This document shows positions 1-8,108 of a stretch of 57,113 nt of DNA, piece after piece. Each line of letters begins with the position of its first letter. Within the stretch, counting starts at the first letter, position 1. The position numbers were made by a program, and so were the translations under genes. The DNA is taken from NCBI GenBank assembly GCA_947306305.1, contig CAMZGI010000002.1, positions 1 through 57,113 of the forward strand, given 5' to 3'. This DNA comes from an uncultured Fibrobacter sp. Its GTDB lineage: Bacteria > Fibrobacterota > Fibrobacteria > Fibrobacterales > Fibrobacteraceae. The notes under the pieces are model-generated. The model saw nothing but the letters and a program-made list of their open reading frames with translations, was not told the DNA's origin and did not search any database.

Positions 1-1
1 G

Positions 2-166
2 AAGGTTATGGGAATTTCACGTCAGATGATTAATACAAATTTCAAGAAGATTCGCGTTATCGCCGAAGAAAATGGCTTGGAAAAAGAATTTGCGGATTTC
101 CTCTCCGCTCAGGATGAGGCACGGAATTGTATTCAAAAATCGTATTCGAGCGAATGCTATTCGTAA
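2..166 (+). CDS. 3' end of an unidentified protein (partial at window start)
   Basis: Open frame 2 reads KVMGISRQMINTNFKKIRVIAEENGLEKEFADFLSAQDEARNCIQKSYSSECYS*. Confidence 0.4.
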   Translation, partial: KVMGISRQMINTNFKKIRVIAEENGLEKEFADFLSAQDEARNCIQKSYSSECYS

Positions 167-259
167 TATGTGTCCAATGTGACGGAAATGCAAGACATGT
201 TCAAAAACTCTGCTTTGGGAAAGGCTGGTAAACTTCCGATTTGGTATATAAAAGATTAA
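167..259 (+). pseudogene. Remnant of the last repeat and C-cap of a BspA-like/DUF285 protein
   Basis: YVSNVTEMQDMFKNSALGKAGKLPIWYIKD* directly follows the upstream stop with no start codon; matches the C-cap of the other DUF285 ORFs in the window. Confidence 0.6.
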
Positions 260-339
260 CCCTTTCAAAATGGGTTGAAAACTTGTAATTGATTTTGTTA
301 AATTGTTTTAAAAGGAAACAATTCTTTGATAGAAGAAAT

Positions 340-1449
340 ATGAAAAAAGAAGAATTTAGAGCATGGTTGGTAAATGCAGGATATAGAGTTGGGCCGATTA
401 ATTCGCTCATTGCGAATTGCTCGACAATTTGTCGTTGCGAGGGCGATATAGATGAACATTATGACGAAGATGAATGTGTCGAATTGTTAAGGCGACTTAC
501 ATATTCAAGAGCTGATGAACGTGCAGGGCACCCGGCTAGACATAGTATTCCGATCAATGGAGATATATACAATGGTACTGCAAGCTTTAGAGCTGCATTA
601 AATCGGTATATTGAATTTCGCAATGGTGGGGATCGTGAAGTGCGAGCTGTGGTGCAAGCTGCAGCCAGACGTGCTCGTCCATGGCCCGATTGGGATATGC
701 CTGCCGATGATGAATGTTATCAATTCGCAAAGGCGACAACTAAATATTTAAGATTCTTGTCTCCCAAAATAATTGAAGCTGTTGTTCAGAACAATGAAGA
801 AAATCGAAATATGTTCTGCGACTATCTTAATGAAGCGGGAATTGATCCAGAACTTTATTTATGGGATAAATCTTCTTGCTGTTTCCCTGGCATTCGTAGA
901 ACCGCTGGCAGTGAGGAAGTTTCTGCGTTACGAGGTCATGTTAGGATTGCGGCTATTGAAGATGCTATTGGAATTGATGATAATGATTACCCGAAGCACT
1001 TGTGGTCCTTTATTTTTAGGGGCCAACAGTTTGGCAAATTTGGTCCAAGTGGATATAGCTTAGCCCACTTGGTAGACCACAAAAAAGACAAAAATAGAAT
1101 GGCTGATGAGTTTGTTTTTAGTCGCGGTCATGAATTTCAAAAGCCATTTTATGGTTTATATTCTTGTCCGTCCAATACCGTTTATACGCCGACAAATTTG
1201 ATCAGACTGACTGATTTTAATGGTGCTATTAGAAATATGTTGTTCCGTAAGGCAGAATCTTTATACAAAGATGTTTGCAACATTGTTCCACCTTATGCTA
1301 AAGTCAAAAAAAATGAAGACCCTCGATGGGATTTGGATGAATTTGAATGGGCTGAACCTGTCGGGACTTTGGAAAATCTGGAAGCATTCCTTACAGATCG
1401 GCAGAAGAAAATAAAAAAGATGCTTGAAAAAATACACCAAAAAAGCTAA
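340..1449 (+). CDS. Hypothetical protein, HNH-nuclease-like C-terminal region
   Basis: ATG at 340 (MKKEEFRAW). C-terminal SLAHLVDHK...GLYSCPSNTVYTPTNLIRLTDFNGAIRNMLFRKAESLY resembles a degenerate His/Asn nuclease-like motif. Confidence 0.5.
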   Translation: MKKEEFRAWLVNAGYRVGPINSLIANCSTICRCEGDIDEHYDEDECVELLRRLTYSRADERAGHPARHSIPINGDIYNGTASFRAALNRYIEFRNGGDREVRAVVQAAARRARPWPDWDMPADDECYQFAKATTKYLRFLSPKIIEAVVQNNEENRNMFCDYLNEAGIDPELYLWDKSSCCFPGIRRTAGSEEVSALRGHVRIAAIEDAIGIDDNDYPKHLWSFIFRGQQFGKFGPSGYSLAHLVDHKKDKNRMADEFVFSRGHEFQKPFYGLYSCPSNTVYTPTNLIRLTDFNGAIRNMLFRKAESLYKDVCNIVPPYAKVKKNEDPRWDLDEFEWAEPVGTLENLEAFLTDRQKKIKKMLEKIHQKS

Positions 1450-1657
1450 TGGAGATGATTCAATAAAATAATTGGATTGATATTTCCCTCCTCCCTTTAC
1501 ACGTCCCACTCCTTTTTCCGATATATAGGGGTGGGTTTATTGTATCTACAGCCCCTTTTATGGATGGATTTTTGAGGGATTCATTTTTTACCCCAATAAT
1601 GTATATATAAAGAAGATAATGAAGATTTTGCGTTGTTCATACGCAAAAGGAAAAAAT

Positions 1658-2272
1658 ATGTCAGAAAAAGTTATTGCCCGCGACCGCGAACACCTGAAAC
1701 AGCTCATTAAACAAACTATCGAAAAAGAGGGGCCGAATTGCGACCTGAATTTTATTGACGTTTCTCAGGTGAAAGATATGTCGAACTTGTTCCGTGGAAC
1801 GGATTTCAATGGCGACATTAGCCAGTGGGATGTGTTTAACGTGACGGATATGAGCTATATGTTCGATGTTACCTCTTTCAATGGCGATATCAGCAAATGG
1901 AATGTGTCCAACGTGACGAATATGATGTGCATGTTTTCGTGCTCCTTGTTCAACGGCGATATTAGCAAGTGGAATGTCTCCAATGTGACGGACATGACGA
2001 TGATGTTTTCGATGTCCCAGTTCGATGGCGACGTTAGCCAATGGAATGTTTCCAAGGTGATTCGCATGATGGGAATGTTTCAACAGTCCGTTTTCAACGG
2101 CGATATCAGCCAGTGGGATGTATCCAACGTGAATGGTATGGCGGGAATGTTCATCGCAAGCAAGTTCAACGGTGACATCAGTAATTGGAATGTGTCGAGC
2201 GATACGTATATGGAAGATATGTTCGAGGGTTGTCCGCTTTACGAAAATCCGCCAGAGTGGTATAAAGGGTAA
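1658..2272 (+). CDS. BspA-like (DUF285) repeat protein, no signal peptide
   Basis: Six 24-aa repeats FNGDIS.W[DN]VSNVT.M..MF..S. after N-cap [27 protein letters not shown]; ends PPEWYKG. Confidence 0.85.
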   Translation: MSEKVIARDREHLKQLIKQTIEKEGPNCDLNFIDVSQVKDMSNLFRGTDFNGDISQWDVFNVTDMSYMFDVTSFNGDISKWNVSNVTNMMCMFSCSLFNGDISKWNVSNVTDMTMMFSMSQFDGDVSQWNVSKVIRMMGMFQQSVFNGDISQWDVSNVNGMAGMFIASKFNGDISNWNVSSDTYMEDMFEGCPLYENPPEWYKG

Positions 2273-2321
2273 AACAACAGGGGGGGATGTTGATGCCCCT
2301 GCAAACTGGAGAGGGCTCTGT

Positions 2322-2350
2322 TTTACATTTCCTTGCCTTGCTCCGATAAT
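2322..2350 (+). promoter_or_regulatory. Putative sigma70 promoter TTTACA-N17-GATAAT upstream of the NADAR gene
   Basis: TTTACA 2322-2327, 17-bp spacer, GATAAT 2345-2350; near-identical copy at 2902-2930. Confidence 0.6.
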
Positions 2351-2375
2351 ATAGGAGTTCAACAAAAGGAAAAAT

Positions 2376-2879
2376 ATGCCAATTAAAGTTACAGACAAAC
2401 ACGTATTCTTTTACCATGAATGGCTTTCTAACTTCTGGAATGCTCCGTTTGAATACAAGGGACACACCTTCTTTTGCAATGAACAGGCGTTCATGTGGGA
2501 AAAGGCGGTGCTGTTCGGCGACAAGGTGATGGAAGAAAAGATCTTGGTTGCTAAAACGCCGGTAGAAGCCAAGAAGTTGGGCCGCAAGGTGACCCCGTTC
2601 GACAAGGAGAAGTGGGATTCCGTCCGTTATCAGGTGATGCTTGATATCAACTACGCCAAGTACAGCCAGGTGGAAGATTGCAAGAACCGCCTTCTAGATC
2701 CTGAGTTCGACGGACACGCGTTTGTCGAGGCTTCGCCCCGTGATAGAATTTGGGGTATCGGGTTGTCCGTGACCAATCCGAATATCGATGACCCTGCAAA
2801 CTGGCGAGGACGCAATCTCCTTGGGAAGGTCATCACCGAGGTTCGCGACCGGTTGGTCCAGGAAAAGAATTCTATATAA
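2376..2879 (+). CDS. NADAR-domain protein (YbiA-like N-glycosidase / ADP-ribose-related fold)
   Basis: FFYHEWLSNFWNAPFEYKGHTFFCNEQAFMWEKA...SPRDRIWGIG...WRGRNLLG is characteristic of NADAR. Confidence 0.9.
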   Translation: MPIKVTDKHVFFYHEWLSNFWNAPFEYKGHTFFCNEQAFMWEKAVLFGDKVMEEKILVAKTPVEAKKLGRKVTPFDKEKWDSVRYQVMLDINYAKYSQVEDCKNRLLDPEFDGHAFVEASPRDRIWGIGLSVTNPNIDDPANWRGRNLLGKVITEVRDRLVQEKNSI

Positions 2880-2901
2880 ATTCTTAATAATCCGCAGTGG
2901 G

Positions 2902-2930
2902 TTTACATTTCCTTATCTCGCTCCGATAAT
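2902..2930 (+). promoter_or_regulatory. Putative sigma70 promoter TTTACA-N17-GATAAT upstream of ORF 2959
   Basis: TTTACATTTCCTTATCTCGCTCCGATAAT, near-identical to 2322-2350. Confidence 0.6.
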
Positions 2931-2958
2931 ATGGAGGTTGAGATAAGGAGTTTTTTTT

Positions 2959-4089
2959 ATGGTCCAAATTACCGAGCAAAAGCTTGGCGAATACGCCGAC
3001 AATAATTTCGAAATAGACTTGAACCGTTTCTTTACGGTTTGTGCCGGGTTCTCGCTGGGGATTGAATACGACACCCCCAAGGGCGTGATTGTCGGGTGGA
3101 ACCCTACTGTGTGGGACGAATGGGATGAGGAACAACGTCTGTTGTTTGCTTCGATGGCGACCTTCATGATTTATGAGCAGAAATCGCTGTTCGATGAGGG
3201 CGAGGAACTGCTTGCGAAATGGCACGTTGTATGCAATTACCCTATGTTCGCTCCATCACTTTTGCGCATGGATACGGCGGCGTTTGTCAAGGCGACGGAA
3301 CTCGATATCATCTACACGAGCAATTTTGTAGGCTTTAGCAAAATTCACCAATTTTTCAGTCAAAAGTTTGCCAAAATCTACGACAGGTTGAGGAACTCCG
3401 CGATACCGGCTATCTACTGCGGCGACCATTTAAGTGAACCGGTGTTTACTAGGGTCCGTATCCGTTTTGAAGGCGAGATTTGGAATATGCGGTACAGGCG
3501 GGAATCTATGTGGAAAACTTATGATTGGGAAAATTTAAGTTGTCCCATAAACTATCCGTTGCTGTATCTTCGCAGTGGGGAATTTGAACGCGACTTGCAT
3601 CGTTATTTTGGTGAAAATGATAATGTGGATGACATCTATGCCATTATCAATTTGGAGTACCGATTCCATGACAGGTTCATGAACAAGAAGCTCCCTGCTG
3701 GAGATAACCCGATTCGCAATTTCATGTTTACAGGGATGTTCGCGTACTTGCTGGTCGCGGCCGTCACGGTCGAAGAGGTTCTGGATGTCGATAGCGCGAC
3801 GGAATTCTACCGCCTCTCCGGTTGGCCGTGGATGTCTTGGAGCGCAAATTGCGGACTTCCTGATTTGCCGGTGAAAAATCTTGAATTGGCCGGACTCATG
3901 CCGACCAAATTTGAAGCAGAGCAGTTCCTCACGATTCTTGGAAGCGTATTCTACGTGATGGACTCTCGTTGCCGCGAAATCGTGAACAAGAATAATATCT
4001 TGGGGCATGCTCGCGACAAGTTCAAACGCAAATTGGCGGAACGCAAAGAAAGAGTGTTCAAGGAAATTTCGGACGCTCTTTTGCAGTGA
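2959..4089 (+). CDS. Uncharacterised protein sharing a C-terminal domain with ORF 4189-5577
   Basis: Full ORF with RBS; shared block DNPIRNFMFTGMFAYLLV...EEVL...SGWP. Confidence 0.7.
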   Translation: MVQITEQKLGEYADNNFEIDLNRFFTVCAGFSLGIEYDTPKGVIVGWNPTVWDEWDEEQRLLFASMATFMIYEQKSLFDEGEELLAKWHVVCNYPMFAPSLLRMDTAAFVKATELDIIYTSNFVGFSKIHQFFSQKFAKIYDRLRNSAIPAIYCGDHLSEPVFTRVRIRFEGEIWNMRYRRESMWKTYDWENLSCPINYPLLYLRSGEFERDLHRYFGENDNVDDIYAIINLEYRFHDRFMNKKLPAGDNPIRNFMFTGMFAYLLVAAVTVEEVLDVDSATEFYRLSGWPWMSWSANCGLPDLPVKNLELAGLMPTKFEAEQFLTILGSVFYVMDSRCREIVNKNNILGHARDKFKRKLAERKERVFKEISDALLQ

Positions 4090-4188
4090 ACTGCTTTAAG
4101 TCATGGCGGATTGGTGAAATTGGGAAAAAATTGGTTATTTTTAGTGGTGTAATTTTTCGCCACAAATTTATACCAGGAGAAAATTTCC

Positions 4189-5577
4189 ATGGAAAAGAAA
4201 GTTGCAGCTAAAAAAACTGTGGCTAAAAAGTCTGTTAAGGCTGCAACCGCAAAAAAGCCTGCCGCCAAGAAGGCTGTCAAGACTACCGCTGCAAAAGCAG
4301 GTGTTGAAAAAGCCCCTGCTAAAAAAGTCGTTGCCAAGGACCTCAGTCACCTCAAGAGGCTTATTACAGCAGAGATTAAGAAAAACGGTCCTAATTGCGA
4401 CTTGAACTTTATCGACGTGTCGCAAGTGACTGACATGCATGATTTGTTTGCCGACCGAGGCTTTAGGGGAAACATCAGCGAATGGGATGTTTCCAATGTG
4501 ACGAACATGAGTTGCATGTTTTCTGGGGACGGCCCGATTCTTAATCTCGACATCGGTGAAGAGGAAAAACGGATTCCGTTCGATCTTGGTATCGGCAATT
4601 GGGATGTCTCGAATGTGACGGATATGAGTCACATGTTTAACGGCTCGAATTTTAATGGCGACATTAGCCGTTGGGATGTTTCGAATGTGGAAACAATGGC
4701 GGGCATGTTTAGAGAATCCCTATTTGACGGGGATATCAGCAACTGGGATGTGTCCAAAGTCCGGAATATGGCGGGAATGTTTGACAAGTCCCGGTTTACA
4801 GGTGATATCAGCCGCTGGAACATGTCAAACGTGACGAATTTGGAAAGCATGTTCGGAAGTTCCGCTTTGGAAGATGTGGGCGAACCTCCCGCCTATTATA
4901 AAAAAGAAGGAGAAGTTATAAATGATAATTTTGTGCTCGAGTTTGTTCAGAGCTATTTGTCCAACGATTACAAAAAAGATCTCCAGTTCATATTTGAAAA
5001 AAATGAAACGGCGGAAAAGTGGCTGCTTAGAGGGATAGACTTGGAACGCGTCAAGGCGAGGAATCAGGCTTGCGCTGCCGAGGATCCGATTCGTAATTTT
5101 GTTTTTTCGGGTGTTTTTCTGTTCCAGTTGCTGGTCTATATTATTTTGTGGGATGACGTGCTCCACAATGAAAAATGTAAACGTACTAATGAAAAGCCTT
5201 ATGAGAATTCTTTTAGATACGATGATTTGATAGCTTTCTTGGAAAAATCGGGCTGGCCGGATTTCGGCTTGGATATCCATAAAGAATATTCCATGGCGTA
5301 TCCTCTGTGCGGTTTAGTTCCCGATGGAGTGCATGAAGTTATTGACCGTTATGGCTTGATGAAGTCGATGCGCAAAGACTGCACTCATAGATTTACGCTT
5401 GCCTGCGTTTTCCTCGCGATGCACGGTGTTTTGCAGTCGGAATTGAAAAAACTGGATATACCCGATGATGTGTTTGAACGAATTCTTTGTTTGGCTAGAG
5501 GTTATGCCTCAGAAATGTTAAACAGATTGTTTTATCTAGTACCGGTTGTAAATATTTTTGCCTCCGAGACTATATAA
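4189..5577 (+). CDS. Fusion: Lys/Ala-rich histone-H1-like tail + DUF285 repeats + uncharacterised C-terminal domain
   Basis: N-term MEKKVAAKKTVAKKSVKAATAKKPAAKKAVKTTAAKAG; DUF285 repeats; C-terminal EDPIRNFVFSGVF...SGWP; RBS AGGAG. Confidence 0.8.
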   Translation: MEKKVAAKKTVAKKSVKAATAKKPAAKKAVKTTAAKAGVEKAPAKKVVAKDLSHLKRLITAEIKKNGPNCDLNFIDVSQVTDMHDLFADRGFRGNISEWDVSNVTNMSCMFSGDGPILNLDIGEEEKRIPFDLGIGNWDVSNVTDMSHMFNGSNFNGDISRWDVSNVETMAGMFRESLFDGDISNWDVSKVRNMAGMFDKSRFTGDISRWNMSNVTNLESMFGSSALEDVGEPPAYYKKEGEVINDNFVLEFVQSYLSNDYKKDLQFIFEKNETAEKWLLRGIDLERVKARNQACAAEDPIRNFVFSGVFLFQLLVYIILWDDVLHNEKCKRTNEKPYENSFRYDDLIAFLEKSGWPDFGLDIHKEYSMAYPLCGLVPDGVHEVIDRYGLMKSMRKDCTHRFTLACVFLAMHGVLQSELKKLDIPDDVFERILCLARGYASEMLNRLFYLVPVVNIFASETI

Positions 5578-5648
5578 ATTTCGGTGGTTTTGGTTGTTTT
5601 TAGTAGTGTAATTTCTCGCCACAGATTTATAGACAGGAGAAAATCCCC

Positions 5649-5867
5649 ATGGAAAATCAAGGAGCTATAAAAAAGTATGGCAATGAATGTGACCTGAATT
5701 TTATTGATGTGTCCAATATGAAAGATATGTCGGGAGTGTTCGAGGGGTCTAAATTCAACGGAGACATCAGCCAGTGGAAGGTATCTAGCGATACGAGAAT
5801 GGATGATATGTTCGAAAAATCCGTACTTGAAAAATTCAAGAAAATCCCCAAGTGGTACAAGAAGTAA
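5649..5867 (+). CDS. Minimal BspA-like/DUF285 protein (72 aa)
   Basis: [48 protein letters not shown]...IPKWYKK; RBS AGGAG. Confidence 0.7.
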   Translation: MENQGAIKKYGNECDLNFIDVSNMKDMSGVFEGSKFNGDISQWKVSSDTRMDDMFEKSVLEKFKKIPKWYKK

Positions 5868-5871
5868 TGAC

Positions 5872-5894
5872 AGTGCGGCTTGTCCGCACTTTTT
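5872..5894 (+). terminator. Rho-independent terminator
   Basis: AGTGCGG-CTTGT-CCGCACT followed by TTTT. Confidence 0.8.
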
Positions 5895-5900
5895 ACTTTT

Positions 5901-6461
5901 TTACGGTAAATATGTTAGCCCGTTGTAGTTGAATCTAGTCACATCGATATTCATGTTAGCTTGTTCTATAAGGCGGCATTTCCATTCGCTCATGGGAATG
6001 TCGCTTTTTATAAGTTCGTTCAAGCGTTTGGCGAAAAGGACTTCTTCGCGTGTGATGATGGTGCCGTCGGATTTTGTGCAGTTGTGCATCAGGGCTTCGT
6101 TTTTGTTGCTGATGAACATGGACGAAAAGAATCCGTGGAGTCCTTCGCTTCTGGCGAATGCGGAGGCGTGGCACCAAATGCCGATGACCCGTTTTGCCTT
6201 GATGAATCGAGAATTCCGTTCGGAAACGACTAGCCGGTCTCCGTAGAATTGGGGCGACATGAGGCCGCTTGGGAATCCGTGACCGCAAAGAATCAGCGTG
6301 TCCTTTTCGGCGAGCATTGCCGTATCGACTTTGCGTTTGAATGAACCGTTGTGGTCGTTGATTTCGACGACGTTCACGTTCGGGATGCCTTCCCAGATGT
6401 TCTTGAGGACGAGCGTGTCGGTATCGCCCATGTTAGAAAATATTACAGTAGTTGTGTTCAT
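5901..6461 (-). CDS. Small caspase/CHAT-like protein (putative)
   Basis: DTLILCGHGFPSGLMSP...RVIGIWCHASAFAR resembles a His/Cys dyad of the caspase-like CHAT fold. Confidence 0.5.
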   Translation of the reverse strand: MNTTTVIFSNMGDTDTLVLKNIWEGIPNVNVVEINDHNGSFKRKVDTAMLAEKDTLILCGHGFPSGLMSPQFYGDRLVVSERNSRFIKAKRVIGIWCHASAFARSEGLHGFFSSMFISNKNEALMHNCTKSDGTIITREEVLFAKRLNELIKSDIPMSEWKCRLIEQANMNIDVTRFNYNGLTYLP

Positions 6462-6660
6462 ATTTTTAGTTATTGGTTAATAGTTAATGGAATGTGGTAG
6501 TTGACTTTTAAAAAATGGTTGCGACAAAAATGGCGGTAAATGATAGAGCGCAAAACAATAGGGAAAAACAAAATTTTTTATTAAAAAATTTTTTTATAAC
6601 TAAACAACAATTTCAATTAAATTAATTTTTATTCCTTAATACTCATAAAAAAGCGGATGC

Positions 6661-6689
6661 AATATAGTAATTTTTTGACATTTTGTCAA
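6661..6689 (-). promoter_or_regulatory. Putative sigma70 promoter TTGACA-N17-TATATT for 5901-6461
   Basis: Minus strand TTGACA (6689-6684), 17 bp, TATATT (6666-6661). Confidence 0.75.
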
Positions 6690-6798
6690 GGTCAAAAAAT
6701 GACATCAAAAAAATAGGAGCCGCTGAATTGCTTTCAAAACAATCTAATTTTTATTCAAGCCGTTGAACATCGAATAAGAATGTTATTACTTTTTCAAT

Positions 6799-7947
6799 AT
6801 GACGTTAAAGATAGTTCGAAACGATATTGCTAAAGTCAAGGCCGATGCCATTGTCAATTCCGCTAACAAGAATCCTGTTTGCGGGGGTGGCGCCGAATTT
6901 CATATTTACGAGGCGGCGGGGCGTGATGTGCTTTTGGCGGCTCGCGAAAAGATTGGCGTACTCAATGTGGCTGAGGTGGCGGTAACGCCTGCTTTTGCTT
7001 TGAATGCCAAGTACATCATTCACGTTGTGGGACCCAAGTGGAACGAGGGCGATTCGGGCGAAATTGTGGCTCTTGAAAACTGCTACCGTGGGGCGCTTGA
7101 AAAGGCTCTTGAACTGGGCTGCGAGTCTATTGCGTTCCCGCTTATTGCTAGTGGTGTGTATCATTTCCCTAAGGGCTTTGCATTGCGGTTAGCGATGCAT
7201 GCCATTGGCGATTTTTTGCAGGCTCACGAAATGGATGTGCAGTTGGTCGTTTATGATCGCAAGTCGTTTGAAGTTTCTGAAAGATTGTGCGACGACGTTT
7301 TGGCCTACATTGATGACAACTATGTACAAGATAAATTTGATGGCGGAGCTCGGAAATTTGCCGCAAGGCGTTGGAATTTAAATTCGCAAGAAGATGCCGG
7401 CTTTGAAAATGCCGACTTTGATGTTTTATGCGTTTCAGAAGCGGAGAGCGTTTCTGAGGGCGAGGACGAGTCAGAGAGCCTAAACTATTCTCGTATTGCG
7501 GAAAAAACAAAACGACCGCAAAAACTGTTTGCATGTGCTTGTGCAAGGCGTAAAAGTGAAGATGAAATAGAAAAGGAGAAGGTTCTTGAAAAAATTCTTG
7601 CGACTGTGGGAGCGACTTTTTGCGATACGCTTTTCAGCATTATCCGTGAAAAGAATTTGGACGATGTTGATGTTTACAAGAAGGCGAATCTTGACCGCAA
7701 GCATTTTTCGAAAATCCGCAGCAATGTAAATTACAGGCCGACCAAAAAGACTGCCTTGGCACTTGCAATCGCTTTGCAGTTGAATCTTGATCAAACAAAG
7801 GATTTGCTTGCTCGTGCCGAAATTGCGCTTTCGCCATCTAACAAGGGCGACTTGATTGTCTCTTATTTTATTTCGCATCATAAATTTGACATCTGGGAAA
7901 TTAACAGCATGCTGTTTAAATTCGGGCAGCCGACACTCGGCGCGTGA
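6799..7947 (+). CDS. Macro-domain (ADP-ribose-binding) protein with C-terminal HTH-like domain
   Basis: N-term IVRNDIAKVKADAIVNSANKNPVCGGGAEFHIYEAAG...PLIASGVYHFP; C-term KHFSKIRSNVNYRPTKKTALALAIALQLNLDQTKDLLARA. Confidence 0.9.
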   Translation: MTLKIVRNDIAKVKADAIVNSANKNPVCGGGAEFHIYEAAGRDVLLAAREKIGVLNVAEVAVTPAFALNAKYIIHVVGPKWNEGDSGEIVALENCYRGALEKALELGCESIAFPLIASGVYHFPKGFALRLAMHAIGDFLQAHEMDVQLVVYDRKSFEVSERLCDDVLAYIDDNYVQDKFDGGARKFAARRWNLNSQEDAGFENADFDVLCVSEAESVSEGEDESESLNYSRIAEKTKRPQKLFACACARRKSEDEIEKEKVLEKILATVGATFCDTLFSIIREKNLDDVDVYKKANLDRKHFSKIRSNVNYRPTKKTALALAIALQLNLDQTKDLLARAEIALSPSNKGDLIVSYFISHHKFDIWEINSMLFKFGQPTLGA

Positions 7948-7985
7948 TTTACGAGCGTAGTTTGCTGCAAATCGCCTTTTAAAAT

Positions 7986-8010
7986 GTCGCCTGCCGGGCG
8001 ACCATTTTTG
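7986..8010 (+). terminator. Putative rho-independent terminator
   Basis: GTCGCC ... GGCGAC hairpin followed by CATTTTTGTTTT. Confidence 0.5.
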
Positions 8011-8108
8011 TTTTGGCGTCAGCTATTATTGTTTCCGTAACAACCGCCAAGGCAATAAAGCCCGCGGTCATCATTAAAAGCCGCACTGATAGCGGCACGG
8101 AGGCAATC

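Noticed and set aside
1940-2240. 72-bp spaced repeats as CRISPR or noncoding tandem repeats
   Set aside because: Fully in frame and encode DUF285 repeats
1661-2398. 245-aa minus-strand ORF with His-rich repeats
   Set aside because: Mirror of the DUF285 repeat gene; repeats are an artefact of the sense-strand periodicity
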